Shown here one piece after another: positions 26,923-41,054 of a stretch of 64,000 bases of DNA. The position numbers were made by a program, and so were the translations under genes. The number at the start of each line of letters is the position of its first letter. Position 1 is the first letter of the stretch. The DNA is from Mastigias papua (lineage: Eukaryota; Cnidaria; Scyphozoa; Rhizostomeae; Mastigiidae): assembly GCA_964019165.1 (NCBI GenBank), contig OZ025283.1:9462001-9526000 (forward strand), given 5' to 3'. A model generated the notes under the pieces. The model saw only the letters and a program-made list of their open reading frames with translations. It made no database searches and was not told the origin of the DNA.

Positions 26923-28928
26923 ATTGTTCCATATTGGCTTTGAAGTCCTGAAAATCTTCCAATTGGACAGGGCTTAGCATTCCAAGATTTGCATGATTTG
27001 AACAGAATGCACTTGTTCTGTAAGATGCAAAGTCAGTTTTACTAGCTTTTGAAACTATGCAATTAAAAGGAGTACTTTAAGTTAGTGATGGATGTACAAA
27101 TTTTTTGTGGTGAATGTACAAGTGTAGAAACAACTTTCAGAAACACTAAGTCATTGAAGCTTACAGCATTGAATATTTCTGGCAGATTGATCTTTTCAAG
27201 TATAGATACTCAAGTACCGTTTAGTTGAGTTTTGAAAGTCTGAAAAGAAAAATTGCCTCACAAGATCCAGCAACTTATGGTGCCTTATTGTGATAAAGTA
27301 CTCTTGTGAAATGTTTCTTTTAATGAAACATGATCTGTATTAAACTTTGTGCAAGTAAGGACATAGTAGATGCACCAAAATGATTCTTATTAATTTCTAA
27401 TTCAGGTTCTATGAATCTACAGATACCTGAGGCTAACTAATGATACCCAAAATGTAAGGTCTCATTTATTTCTCATTGTTGACCTAAAGGTTTACGTTTA
27501 CATGGGATTGCCCACAAGTCGATTATCAATACACACTAAATTATATATGGCATAAAGGGAGCATTATGTGTTTCAAAATGGGAAGATGGCTCTTGTTTTA
27601 TGAGAAACTGGACTTGTTCATTTAAAGCAAAATAGTTTATCATTAGTATTTCAAGATAATATAGACAGGATATAAAGAATGGCCTATATACTAAGATTAC
27701 CCAATGAATAATCTCTATTCAAAAGTATCATTTTGTTTATAACAATTCTGTCTTATGAATTTCTGTTTACCAAATAGTCTTTCAATTACACTATTATGGG
27801 AATGAAGCATTTTCACTTAAAGTGATTAAAATGTTCACTAGCATCTCTCATGTTCTTTCTGACAAGTTTGGAAAGCTTAAAGTCATCTAGTTGAATTCTT
27901 GTTTTTTTTATTACTTGCAAGTTATGGCCTATAAAAAGTTCACTTAACCCAAGCTTTTCATATTCATCTTCTGAATGCTGTTTTTCACATTGGATTACAA
28001 AGTTAAATTTTTATAGATTAAAAAGATAATTCTAAAAAGCATGATCAGTTTGATAAGGAATGGCCCCCTGAAGTCAGTATTGCTGATGTGCTACCATTTT
28101 ATGTATTTGAAATGAAATGAAACATCATAGCAAATTTTTGAATGCCTTGATCCTGACAGACTAATGTGTATAAGCTTTTTAAGTTGTAGAAATAGGACTC
28201 TAGAGTTTATTATGGAGGATCTCAAAATAGTCATTATGATAAACTTTGTCTCCTTTGGTCAATTGTAAAGTTCATTAACTGACAAAGCTAAGGAAGCATT
28301 TTTGTTTAGCTGAATTTTGTTGCTTGTTGCCTGAACATTACCCATCATGGGTGGTTTTGAGGTATCTAAGGGGTCATTGCCCCCTGAAAAAGGTCTTTCA
28401 ACACTTTAGCATATAGGGAGACAATTCTGCCAACTGAAATATGGAAAGTCAGCAAATCTGTTGTACAGGAATCAGAAAATTTAGCACTGATGCCTCCCAA
28501 AAGATTTAGAAACTCCTATCACTGTTACCTCCTTGTGAAAGTGTTGTGCTTTGTCTGAAAGTCATGCTTTTTGTGAATCTATTGATATGTGTACCTTTCA
28601 AGCTTTTGTAGACAAGTATGATATAAAGGTATGTTATGAAAGTGCTGCTCATTCACATTGTATGATGCCACTAACTCTTCAAAGAAGATAAGTAGCAGAG
28701 AGACAACAGTTAATATATTTTGGGTTGAATGCTTTAATTTGCATTGAATAACAAATGAGAAATCATATTATATTATAAGGGGTTTATCATCAAATGGATT
28801 TATATTTGTTGACAGTTTGTTAAGATGCACTCAGACTATTTTCAGAGAATACAATCAACATTCCTTTATCACTAGTTTAGGTTTGCTTATTGATTTTCAC
28901 TGTCAATGAAGAGAAATTGGTAAAGAAA
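26923..28928. other. Gene-free stretch
   Basis: AT-rich, no supported gene, RNA or repeat family. Confidence 0.4.
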
Positions 28929-29209
<281 letters not shown>

Positions 29210-30389
29210 TAATATCACTGTCCAAGTTCAAACTGTCTTTTTTCTTTCATTAGGGTAAAGATTTTTATTTTGGTTGTTTGAAAAAGACATTTCTAAAAAA
29301 CAAAAAGTTTGTTCAATGAGACCCCCTTGAAATCATACAACCCTAAGCTTATATTTTGAACGAATCTTGGTTGCAAAATTCCCTTGATATTTTGTTCTGG
29401 GTTGAATATTGTGTCAAATTTGTTTAAGCTAGGACTTAAGGCTTTTCTAAAAAAGATCTTGGATTTTGGAATAGAGATGACCAAGAGACGTTGTACTAGA
29501 ATCTTGCAATCCTATGGATAACCCCACGTCTAAATTAACCCCTTTATTCATTTCTAGAGTTTATGGAGTCGTAGATAATCGGAATATGTTACTAAAACAC
29601 TGAGTAATAATGGGCCTATGCTTTTTCGATTGTGAGAAGGGAAATGCCTTGCATTTGGTTATGTTATTTTTAATCTAAATCTTTTTCCCGCTTGTTCAAC
29701 TTAAAGAGTATTATGTTTTCACGTGTGACTAATCACCCGGTTAATTTTATCGCGATCAATAACATCTGATTGCAACTTTTGATTACCCAATTGCGAAGTT
29801 TTTCATCTCTTTCATTATCAGTTTTTGTATATCAGTCATTTTCCGTATTATAGAAATACCAAATTCCCTATTTGTGGTCTTCGGATTAGTGTTTTACAGT
29901 CATTATATTTAGTTAATATTCACCTACTTAGTTATTTCTTGTATTTTGATGTCCTAAAAGTTCGTATATTATTGCAAAAACCAGACTTAAATGGCACATC
30001 ATCCACATCTGTATCAGTTTTTTACTTTTCTCGGTGAATTATCAGCTGCCTGGTCCATTACTTTGAAATTATTTTTAAAATCTATCATATTTTACATAGA
30101 AGCTTACTCACTTTCGCGTTGTTTTCGTCATTTTTAGGCCATTTTTGTCCTGATCTCTGATTATTTGTAGCCTAAATAAGTATCTGTGTTACTTAGTATT
30201 GTTATATGCTCTTTCTTATGCCCGTACGACTTATTTAGCAACTCTATTTCGTGGTTTCTTTTACGTCTTCATCTACTTAAATTTCGCTATGTAAAGTGAA
30301 ATTTCTATTGTTTTACTCCAGAAATCCACGGGGCTCTCGAAAATGCGGCTCGGAGCCGACAATTTTAGTGAAACAATGGGGCCTATTGT
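29210..30389. other. Non-coding stretch
   Basis: No recognised gene. GC content rises from about 30,300, leading into the CCAAT-rich repeat. Confidence 0.4.
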
Positions 30390-30860
30390 TATTGACCAAT
30401 CAGATCGCTCCATTTTAGCCCATTTGGCGGCTGCGGCTAGAGCCGCCACCTAGCATTTTTAGGTAGATTTAGCAGCCTTTTGGCCGCAGCCGCCGTTTTT
30501 CGAAGGGGTTGGTCTCATTCATTGTCTAATAGCCAATCAGATTTCAGTATTTTGGCCTCATTGATTGTTAAGCTAGCCAATCAGAAGCTAGGTTTTTGAA
30601 TTATCTTTTGTCTGTGAACCAATCAGTTTCCTTTATTTTTAAAAGACCATTGACTTTACTATCCAATCAAATTACACCATTTTGAATTGTGTTGTTATCT
30701 ATTAGCCAATCAAATTCAACCTTTTTGATTGTAACTTTAGCCAATCATGGCCCAGCATTTTGAATAACGATTCTTGTATGGACCAATAAGCTCTCGCTAT
30801 TTTGATTATTTCCATTGTTTTTCCTTTTGTTTTTTAGCCAATCAGCTTGGCTCTTTTGTG
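30390..30860 (+). repeat. Array of CCAAT boxes at ~43-bp spacing (repeat copy B)
   Basis: CCAAT cores (mostly CCAATCAG or CCAATCAA) begin at about 30,396, 30,533, 30,577, 30,619, 30,663, 30,706, 30,741, 30,783 and 30,838. From 30,533 on, spacing is 44, 42, 44, 43, 35, 42 and 55 bp. Most intervening segments carry 'CATTTTG-TTG' or 'CATTTTGATT' motifs, so this is a diverged tandem repeat of ~43 bp with the CCAAT core conserved. All cores point the same way. CCAAT is the NF-Y site; whether this array drives transcription is not shown by sequence. Confidence 0.75.
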
Positions 30861-31000
30861 GCCTCCGGTTGGTTCCATTCCAGAAAGACGGGGGTAAGAA
30901 ATCAGTTTATTTATATTCTCATCTATTGTTCTTTCATTCTACTACTTACAATTTACTGTCTACTCTACTTGGCCTAATCGATGTAAGAGTTGTAAAGATA
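30861..31000 (+). repeat. Conserved 3' part of the CCAAT-rich repeat
   Basis: GCCTCCGGTTGGTTCC, GGGTAAGAA, TATTCTCATCTATTG and CTACTCTACTTGGCCTAATCGATGTAA all recur in the same order at 17,450-17,615. The GGGTAAGAA resembles a splice donor (GTAAGA). Confidence 0.65.
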
Positions 31001-31039
31001 AGTTAGACTTACCTTTACAACCCTTAGACCGATTAGGCC
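30971..31039 (+). repeat. Imperfect 69-nt hairpin
   Basis: GGCCTAATCG at 30,971 pairs with CGATTAGGCC ending at 31,039. Then TAAGAGTTGTAAAG pairs with CTTTACAACCCTTA (two mismatches), leaving a loop of about 15 nt (ATAAGTTAGACTTAC). The related copy at 17.6 kb has only the left arm, so the palindrome is specific to this copy. Confidence 0.7.
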
Positions 31040-31768
31040 ATTACAAAAAATGGCCTAAGAGACTATGTTGAAGAGACGAAGGATGTAGCAATTTAATGTA
31101 GGGTTTTAATCAAAGGCCAACAAGAAGAGCTCGTCGAGTTTGAAGAAAACCCTGCGTTAAATTAAGACACCCAATCGCTACATCAAAATAGTCTCAAATG
31201 GCAAACTAAATTACTCTACAGTAATAGCAAAAATGATGCAGGAAAACAACTGAACGTAGCCACAGGAAGGGGTCTTCAATTACGTATTTAATCTGCTAAT
31301 TAATCTGCTAAGGTCTCTGAATTAAAGAAATCGCAGAAGGTTACTTTGATAAAACAAGCGAGCATTATATTGGAGACTTCATTCACTTTTTGAAGGGTAT
31401 TAGAGTATGGTAAATATTTTGTTTGTGTTAAAGGAAATATAGCCTGGTAGAATCGAAGAGATAAAGCAAAATGGTGAGCTCAAACATGTTGCTTTACCTC
31501 TAGCGAAAGAGGAAATTTTCCTACTCTCTGACAACTAGTAATATGTACCAAGGCTAATTGGAAAGGTAAGTTGTGATAAATGTTGAATACACTTAACTAT
31601 GGGCCTGTGGCTACGTTCAAAAATAAACACACAGCCTAAGTATTTATTAAACACCAAGTTGCCCTTATGAGTTTATTGATAATAGTTCATCAAATGTTCT
31701 TCATCATCTTCTTATACATCAGTTTGTCTTTTCTTCACTTACCATCTTTGTTTTCCTCCTGAAAATAG
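31040..31768. other. Non-coding stretch
   Basis: No clear feature. A 30-codon open piece at about 31,447-31,545 (residues RIEEIKQNGELKHVALPLAK) ends in a stop. It might be another exon remnant of the segment at 31,769. Confidence 0.3.
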
Positions 31769-31992
31769 AATCAAAAGCCAGCAAACATGTTGACGACTGG
31801 ATTAGAATTTGCAAGGAACTTCATATGAAGTACGATGAATGTTCGGCTCATGATTTAAATGTGAAATTGCAGCGTGAGATCCATGTCGAGAGAAGTATTA
31901 TCCTTGACGAGTATAATCATATGTGTGAAGCAAGACACATACATCATACACCATACATGACACGAATAAAATGGCAGAATCAGTTGTTCAAG
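31769..31992 (+). CDS. Candidate internal coding exon, unknown protein
   Basis: The segment follows TCCTGAAAATAG (acceptor-like) and ends at AAG|GTAAGC (strong donor). One frame is open for all 74 codons (first two bases complete a split codon). It encodes a hydrophilic, charged sequence with SKHVDDWIRICKELHMKY and ILDEYNHMCEARHIHH. I cannot assign a family. Exons on either side were not found, so this may be an isolated remnant of a gene or transposon. Two weak cues (splice sites, open frame) support it. Confidence 0.3.
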
Positions 31993-34617
31993 GTAAGCAA
32001 TTCTCCATCCTACAGCGAAGAAAGTTAGGCCATCTGTTACAATCACTGGCATGTCGAATTTAGCGCACGTGTGATTTTGGATTTTACCCTTTGTTTAGAG
32101 AAGCTTTAGGAACAATAGATAACTTAAGGGCTCCTTTGTTCAGAGTACAGATTTATTCATGATGACAATAGAGATGTCTCAACATAATAGTATCCGCTTG
32201 GGAGTTTCTGGTTGCTAAGGTGCCCTGTATCAGCTTGATCTAGCGCTTTATTCTGTATTTATATAAATATGATGAGGTTTTTGATGAATGAGTAAGCTAC
32301 CATTTTGGACTTATATGCAAAATATTACTTTTCGTTATTGATATATTTGCAAGTTTCCCACTTTCAAAGGCAGTCCCGACAAACAAATATGGTGTCAGTT
32401 GGTGAAATATCTCACAACTCATCCTATATCCACTTATTACCATTTTCCATCCACTAGTAGCCATCTAACCTACTCCACACACCTTCCACCCTACTCCACA
32501 CACCTTACTCCACCCTGCTCCATCTACCATCCACCATCAACTACCAACCATCTAACGGCCACTAACCACGCCCATACTACATGCTCCACCCTCAGTAATC
32601 GTTAATGAAAGTTGTGAGAGATTCACCAACTTGTTGCTCAACATTTGCTTGTTGGGTGCTTTTTAAAGTCATTATGCACTTTTCATGAAAATATGTTGGT
32701 CTATGAGAAATGAGATCCAATAAAAGTTTATGAAAACTGTTTAATCCCCAGGACTTGCTTAGTCAAGTTCAACTTTATTGATGGATTTGTAAGCAGGGCT
32801 CAGTGTTCAAGGCACACAATCATGTATGAGCCAAGGTGCAACTTTCATCATGTATCTCATTTTTAAAATTGACCAGATCATGTGCCTTAATAATAAATGG
32901 TGGGCATAATTTGTGTACCTTGATGTGAATTTCACCATGACGCATGCCATTGGTCAGACAAATGCTAAAATCCTTACGGAAAGGCGTTGTTTCTAAATGA
33001 CTGAAAATCCCAAAGAACTCCCCAAGAACACTCGAATAAAAGGCTGAACACCCATACAATAAATATTTTTGTCTTGATACCCTATGGAGCCATGTCATGT
33101 ACTGTTATAAGGTAAAGATAATATTGTGAGGATTTCTCTAGTTAAATCGTATTTCTTGCTTTATCTTTTTCAAAACACAAGTGTATAAGAAGCATGAGGC
33201 TCAAATCAGGCAGAAATTAAGAACCGTGTAAGAAAAACAAGCAGACTGAGCTTCAATAGTATAGTTTGTAGAAAGGTTTACTAGGAATTTTCAAAAATTT
33301 CTTTGTAAGAAACATTTAAGAACCATCTGACCGCTGAAAGTTTTTCTTTTATAATAAGCGTGTAGTGGGATACTCCAGTAAACGTATCTTAACTAAAAAC
33401 TCTCTCCTAAATCATGAGATATTCGTTGCTTCTCTTCCTAGCTATTGGAAATTTTGATATTATCAGGTAGGAAGGAAATAACAATTAAATTTGAACTTAC
33501 ATCAGAAAATTCTTATGGGCTGTTTTAGCATGATGGGTTCCGTTGTGTCTCTTTCCATGCCAAATTGATTGTTTCTCAAACTGACTCCTGTTTGGCTCTG
33601 AACAGGCATTTGACTGTCAATAATGCTGTTTTAGTGATGGACTTTAATCTCCTTCACTTCCTCGTGCTTCGTAATAGGAGTTCGTCTGTCCTTGAAAGGA
33701 AGTAAAAAGTTACTAATTGTCTTTTCAAATAGGCTCTATCAAACGTCTATAAGTCTTTCTGTGAGTTTCTGCAAAATCATTCATCAAGCTCTAATTTCAT
33801 CGTCATGTTTGAAAAATCTTTCTTCATCCCTATATTATAATAGCAACAAACTTTAATAATTGTGTTCACGCTAGGAACTAATAACTCGTACATAATCCTA
33901 TCAATAATTGATTATTCCTTTGGATGTCACATTCTTTTTCTTTTGTATTTCTATCATATCCCACTTTCATTTTTTCTTGCATAGCTCTTCTCCATTTATT
34001 TGCTTATTCATGAGTTTTATTTATGAAGCATGTCACTCGTACATAACAGTTGTCATGCAATACTAGTTTCCTTTCTATGGACACTTATTCTTTCTTCTTC
34101 ACTTTCCATTTTTACTTGACCAGGTTCCTAATATTCATTCAATATATTGTTAAATTCAAGATTATGAAGTGAAGATCTGAAACTAAACCTGTAAGATGAA
34201 CTTCTTTCGTCTGTTCTCTTCCATATGTAAATTGCAATGAGTTCTCATTCGATTAGGATTTTTAGGCCAACTGTGAATGAAGATATAATGATGTGTAAGT
34301 CTGCATTCCGATCATATTATAGATATTTAACTTCCATACAAAATGTATTTACTGATTTCCTTATTTCTATGCTATTATATCTTGTACATATCAGCCTGAT
34401 TCCAAGTTATTCGTATTTAAATCGAGCCACCATCGCAAACATTTTCGTACTAGAAGTAGTTATGATTAGAATTCCAGAGTTTTATATCCATGACGTCTGT
34501 CATCATGTACATATATACATTCAAGATCTAACCTCTTTCAGGGCTCTTATTGGTAACAATACTCTTAGTATTGAAAAGGTTTTACCCTGTATAAATATTA
34601 CTCTTACTATTAGCATG
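31993..34617. other. Gene-free stretch with a C-rich low-complexity patch
   Basis: From about 32,450 to 32,590 the plus strand is unusually rich in CCA/CTCC/CACC (for example CTACTCCACACACCTT repeated), a purine-poor tract. The rest shows nothing recognisable. The frames at 32,820-33,098 and 34,237-34,650 have no domain features. Confidence 0.4.
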
Positions 34618-37015
34618 TCTGTTCTTTTCCAGTCTTTCCAATCTATCTAGTATCAATTAATTTTATGCTGAATACATTGAATGATAACAGCTAAATCAAG
34701 AAGAACGTATTTAAATTCAAAGTCTAACCTGTTTAATGGTCTGTTCTTTCCAGTCTTTCCAAATTTACCTCGTATCGATTAAATTTCTTTTGAATGCATT
34801 GAATGGTAACAGTTAAATCAAGAAGAACATATTTAAATTCAAAGTTTAAACTCTCTCATGGTCTGTTCTTTCCAGTCTTTCCAATCCATCTCGTTTCAAT
34901 TAATTTTGTGTTGAATGCATTGATTGGTAACAGTTAAATCAAGAAGAACATTATTAAATTCAAAATCTAACCTGTTTAATAGTCTGTTCTTTTCCAATCT
35001 TTCCATTCCATCTTGTATCAATTAATTTTGTATTGAATACATTGTTTGGTAAAAATCGAATCACATATATAAATTGAAAATCTAACCTGTTTAATGGTCT
35101 GTTCTTTCCCAGTCTTTCCAATCCCTCTTGTATCAATTATTTTTGTATTGAATACTTTGTTTGGTAACAATCGAATCACATATATAAATTGAAGATCTAA
35201 CCTGTTTAATGGTCTGTTCTTTTCCAATCTTTCCAGTCCATCTTGTATCAATTAATTTTGTGCTGAATGCATTGTATGGTATAAATCGAATCACATATAT
35301 AATTTGATAATCTAACCTGTTTAATGGTGTGTTCTTTTCCAATCTTTCCAATCCATCTTGTATCAATTAATTTTGTGTTGAATACATTGTTTGGTATAAG
35401 TCCAATCACATATATAAATTGAAGATCTAACCTGTTTAACTGTCTGTTCTTTTCCAATCTTTCCAATCCATCTTGTATCAATTAATTTTGTGTTGAATAC
35501 ATTGTTTGGTATAAGTCGAATCACATATATAAATTGAAATTTTAACCTGTTTAATGGTCTGTTCTTTTCCAATCCTTCCAGCCCATCTTGTATCAATTAA
35601 TTTTGTGTTGAATACATTGTTTGGTATAAGTCGAATCACATATATAAATTGAAAAGTTAACCTGTTTAATTGTCTGTTCTTTTCCAATCTTTCCAATCCC
35701 TCTTGTATCAATTAATTTTGTGTTGAATGCATTGTATGGTATAAATCGAATCACATATATAATTTGAAAATCTAACCTGTTTAATAGTCTGTTCTTTTCC
35801 AATCTTTCCAATCCATCATGAATTAATTTTGTGTTGAATACATTGTTTGGTAAAAATCGAATCACATATATAATTTGATAATCTAACCTGTTTAATAGTC
35901 TGTTCTTTTCCAATCTTTCCAGTCCATCTTGTATCAATCAATTTTGTGTTGAATACATTGTATGGTATAGATCGAATCACATATATAAATTGAAAATCTA
36001 ACCTGTTTAATAGTCTGTTCTTTTCCAATCTTTCCAATCCATCATGAATTAATTTTGTGTTGAATACATGGTTTGGTAAAAATCGATTCACATATATAAT
36101 TTGATAATCTAACCTGTTTAATAGTCTGTTCTTTTCCAATCTTTCCAGTCCATCTTGTATCAATCAATTTTGTGTTGAATACATTGTATGGTATAGATCG
36201 AATCACATATATAAATTGAAAATCTAACCTGTTTAATAGTCTGTTCTTTTCCAATCTTTCCAATCCACCATGAATTAATTTTGTGTTGAATACATGGTTT
36301 GGTAAAAATCGAATCACATATATAATTTGATAATCTAGCCTGTTTAATAGTCTGTTCTTTTCCAATCTTTCCAGTCCATCTTGTATCAATCAATTTTGTG
36401 TTGAATACATTGTATGGTATAAATCGAATCACATATATAAATTGAAGATCTAACCTGTTTAATAGTCTGTTCTTTTCCAATCTTTCCAGTCCATCTTGTA
36501 TCAATTAATTTTGTATTGAGTACATTGTGTGGTAAAATTCAAATCACATATATAAATTGAAGATCTAACCTGTTTAATAGTCTGTTCTTTTCCAGTCTTT
36601 CCAATCCATCTTGTATCAATTAATTTTGTGTTGAATACATTGTTTGGTAAAATTCAAATCACATATATAAATTGAATATCTAACCTGTTTAATAGTCTGT
36701 TCTTTTCCAGTCTTTCCAATCCATCTTGTATCAATTAATTTTGTATTGAATACATTGTTTGGTATAAGTCAAATCACATATATAAATTGAAAATCTAACC
36801 TGTTAAATGGTGTGTTCTTTTCCAATCTTTCCAATCCTTCTTGTATCAATTAATTTTGTGTTGAATACATTGTTTGGTAAAAATCGAATCACGTATATAA
36901 ATTGAAAATCTAACCTGTTTAATGGCCTTTTCTTCTCAAGTCCCTCCGATCATCTTGTACCAATTAATTTTTTGCTGAATTGGTTCTTTGGTATGCAATC
37001 TCATAAAGTAGTAAC
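34618..37015 (-). repeat. Satellite-like array, ~21 units of 111-122 bp
   Basis: The phrase TCTGTTCTTTTCC-A-TCTTTCCA marks each unit, at 34,618, 34,740, 34,862, 34,983, 35,098, then every 115 bp to 35,788. It then alternates 111 and 115 bp to 36,466 and continues at 115 bp to about 36,926. Each unit also has 'ATCTTGTATCAATTAATTTTGTGTTGAATACATTG' and 'AATCACATATATAAATTGAA'. The first three units are 121-122 bp, with AAATCAAGAAGAACATATTT in place of the latter. A decayed unit lies at about 37,075-37,190. Minus-strand frames through the units shift every 115 bp and are not genes. Confidence 0.95.
35788..36466. repeat. 226-bp higher-order (dimer) repeat, 3 copies
   Basis: A short variant (111 bp, with CATCATGAATTAATTTTG replacing CATCTTGTATCAATTAATTTTG) alternates with a 115-bp variant having TATCAATCAATTTTG. 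The CATG of the short variant falls at 35,817, 36,043 and 36,269, exactly 226 bp apart. This is a recently amplified dimer within the older monomeric array. Confidence 0.85.
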
Positions 37016-37237
37016 ATGTATGTTTACTTTCTTAGAAATGAATCAACAAAAGGATATACGTGCATATCCGAAATACAGCCCCGTTTATGATCTCTTCTTT
37101 TCTATTCGTTCCGATACAGTACGTATCAGTTAATTTTGAGTTGTAAATGCTCGGCGATTGAAGCCTCATCACATATAGTTTTTTAGTTTTTAGAGTAGTG
37201 ATATACAGATCCACTACCCAAGATGGGAAGCAACAAG

Positions 37238-38619
<1,382 letters not shown>

Positions 38620-38800
38620 TTTTGTGATTTATTTTTCTGAGATAAAATCTATCAGCCCTTTTCCGCCCTTGCAAAATTTGCTCTTCCTAAACCACCAACC
38701 AAATTCTACCCCAACACCACCCCTCCTTCAGGAACCATCCAGACCATCCAGAACTACTCAACAGCCATTGGCAAAAATTGCAAGAGCATCAAAGAGCTAA
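38620..38800 (+). other. Possible terminal exon, unknown
   Basis: A pyrimidine tract ending TCCTTTACAG precedes a frame open for 59 codons to TAA at 38,798-38,800. It is rich in Pro, Ser and Thr and ends with basic residues (QQPLAKIARASKS). A second overlapping frame (from 38,641) is also open and Pro/Lys-rich, so the reading frame is ambiguous. The segment is more GC-rich than its surroundings. No homolog recalled. Confidence 0.2.
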
Positions 38801-40588
38801 TTTTGAATTGATAGATTTTCATTGGAATATGTTTTTTCGACACATTTTGGAAATAAATGTCGTGAAATGTGTTGTCCACTAAGAAAGATGAAAAAATTTC
38901 GATACTGCTTATCGCTCATTATTTTTTGACATAAAATCACGTTTTCTCCTTAATTAAGTATTGTTCCTTAAAGATAATTTCAGGGTGTTATCCAGTGATA
39001 TGTTTGCCCCCACTCTTTTTCGTAACAAATTCTTTTATAAGTTAGTGTCTAGCAGAATGCTTATTAGAAATGCAGGGGAACTAGGAGTATTGTAGATAAA
39101 AGGGAGTAGCAGGTACAGTTCCATTGTTTCATTAACATTCAATTGTCATTGTAAAGCGTACAACAGTATGCCATGTCTTGGGCGCCCATGGGAGTTCCCA
39201 CGGGAATTCGCGTCCAACGTGTGTCGTTCATGAAGCATGTCCATCGATTAGCGTTAAAGTTTACCAAGCCTAAAGTTTCTCATATGTAATGCCCTGTAAT
39301 TTCGTAGGGCTTCGGAAATTTTATATAACAAGAGTCATAATTGGAACCTTTATTTAACAAGAGTCACAATCGTTTTTCAAAATGACCCTTCATGGTTTCT
39401 ACATCGTTAGAAGTTGTTCGATTACCTGACGAAGAGAAGCTCTTGGAAATATTGTTGTCGTTGCATTATAGACAAATTAAATTAAGGATCAAACTTATCT
39501 TTATTCTTTTGCTGTTCTCAAGGGTGCCAGTTCAGTACGGATAGTGAATTGACTCTTCCCGCGATGGACAAGCTTTGCACGTGCACCATTTGCAACTGGA
39601 TTTTGGCCTGAAACTAAAAGACGAAGTGTAATTATTTTCAATTATTTCGATGGAGTTGTTTCATGTACATGAAAGGTTGCATGTTTATTTTGTTTCCATT
39701 AAAGTATACAAAGTTTAAGATTACTTGCAATTTGAGCTTGGCGCCATTGCAAGGCCCGTCATCGTGCAAGGAATGGAATTAGAGAAATTTGCTGTAAATT
39801 CAGGGAATAAATACATGAAAAGGTAATCACCTTAGATCAAGACAATAAATTTTGCAAATATTTTTACAGACTTAGTTATAACTTCAGGTTTTAATTTTGT
39901 GAAGCAAACTTTGGTAGCAATGCTCACCTTCGGTCACAATTGTCTTTAGAAGCAATTCCTGGACAACCTTTCCAGACCGATCCTAAAACTGCAAAGATCG
40001 ATTATGATGTGTCTCAGGGTATTTATACTCCTACTCGCATTGGTCTGCGGGTCTATTGTTTTCAGCACGTGGGAGATCTTTGATTGATCTTTGCATATAT
40101 AGTTTGCAACGATTTCTGCATATTTTCATCGCTATTTTTCTATTATTTTCAGTTGCCATCTCATATTTGATGATTATGCATCTTTCAGTGAATTTGCAGA
40201 TCGATTTGATAGAAATTATTGATTTATTCTCTTGCATCACAGTACGCTATGGCCTATGATCCACACCATGATTTCGTTCGATTTTCTGCTCTCAACTAGT
40301 AGATAAATTATTTCGCCGGTTACTTTATTATTGTTCACATAGGCCGGCATTCTTATAATAGCATGTTTTCTATTTTTCAGAAACATTTGATATGACTGAA
40401 GCTGCACGTACTCTGAATGCAAGCAAGGATGTCAATGGAGACGGATTATGAACTTGAATTTGCTTTTTTATTTTATCATTGATCTTGGTGCATTTTGCAA
40501 GAAAGTTTTTCCACATGAAATCAGCTGTTTTTTGTGTTGTTTTATTCTGTATTCCTGGGCTCTCCTTAGGGTATTATTCAGTATACAC

Positions 40589-40676
40589 AGACACGGTTTT
40601 GTAATTTATTGCAGGCATTGAGTCTGGCCTATAGACACGGTTTTGTAATTTATTGCAGGCAGTGAATACGGCCTTT
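40589..40676 (+). repeat. 44-bp tandem duplication
   Basis: AGACACGGTTTTGTAATTTA followed by TTGCAGGCA occurs at 40,589 and again at 40,633, with the second copy changed in its last third. Confidence 0.85.
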
Positions 40677-41054
40677 TATCCGATGCCCGTGATAATCAAA
40701 CAACCACCCTTAAACAATATCTTTACATAATGACGCTCTCCCAACAGAGAGCTCCTCATTGATGAACCATTTTGGCTTATTGTTTGCCCCGCATTTAAAG
40801 TAATGAATCAACTTTTTTTCACAACGATGAATATTTCATTGGCTTGGCAAAGATGAAAAGAGAGAAAAACAAGCACGAAATAACCAAATAAATTTTCTTC
40901 GTTGATAAATTTTATCACAATGCATAGCTTCTATATTAGCAATACCGTTATGAATGTCATTAAAATTATCAATACACCGAGAGAGAAATTTCTCATTTAA
41001 TTGCTGTATCACAAAATACAACGGCATTCACACGAACCAATATTAACGTCTCAG

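Noticed and set aside
35018..36504. Series of similar 77-115-codon minus-strand frames that look like a repeated protein
   Set aside because: The unit length is 115 or 111 bp, not a multiple of three, so the frame changes with every unit. Frames are open only because the repeat is AT-rich with few stops on that strand.
34618..37015. CRISPR array
   Set aside because: Units are 111-122 bp with no short repeat/unique-spacer pattern, and the genome is eukaryotic.
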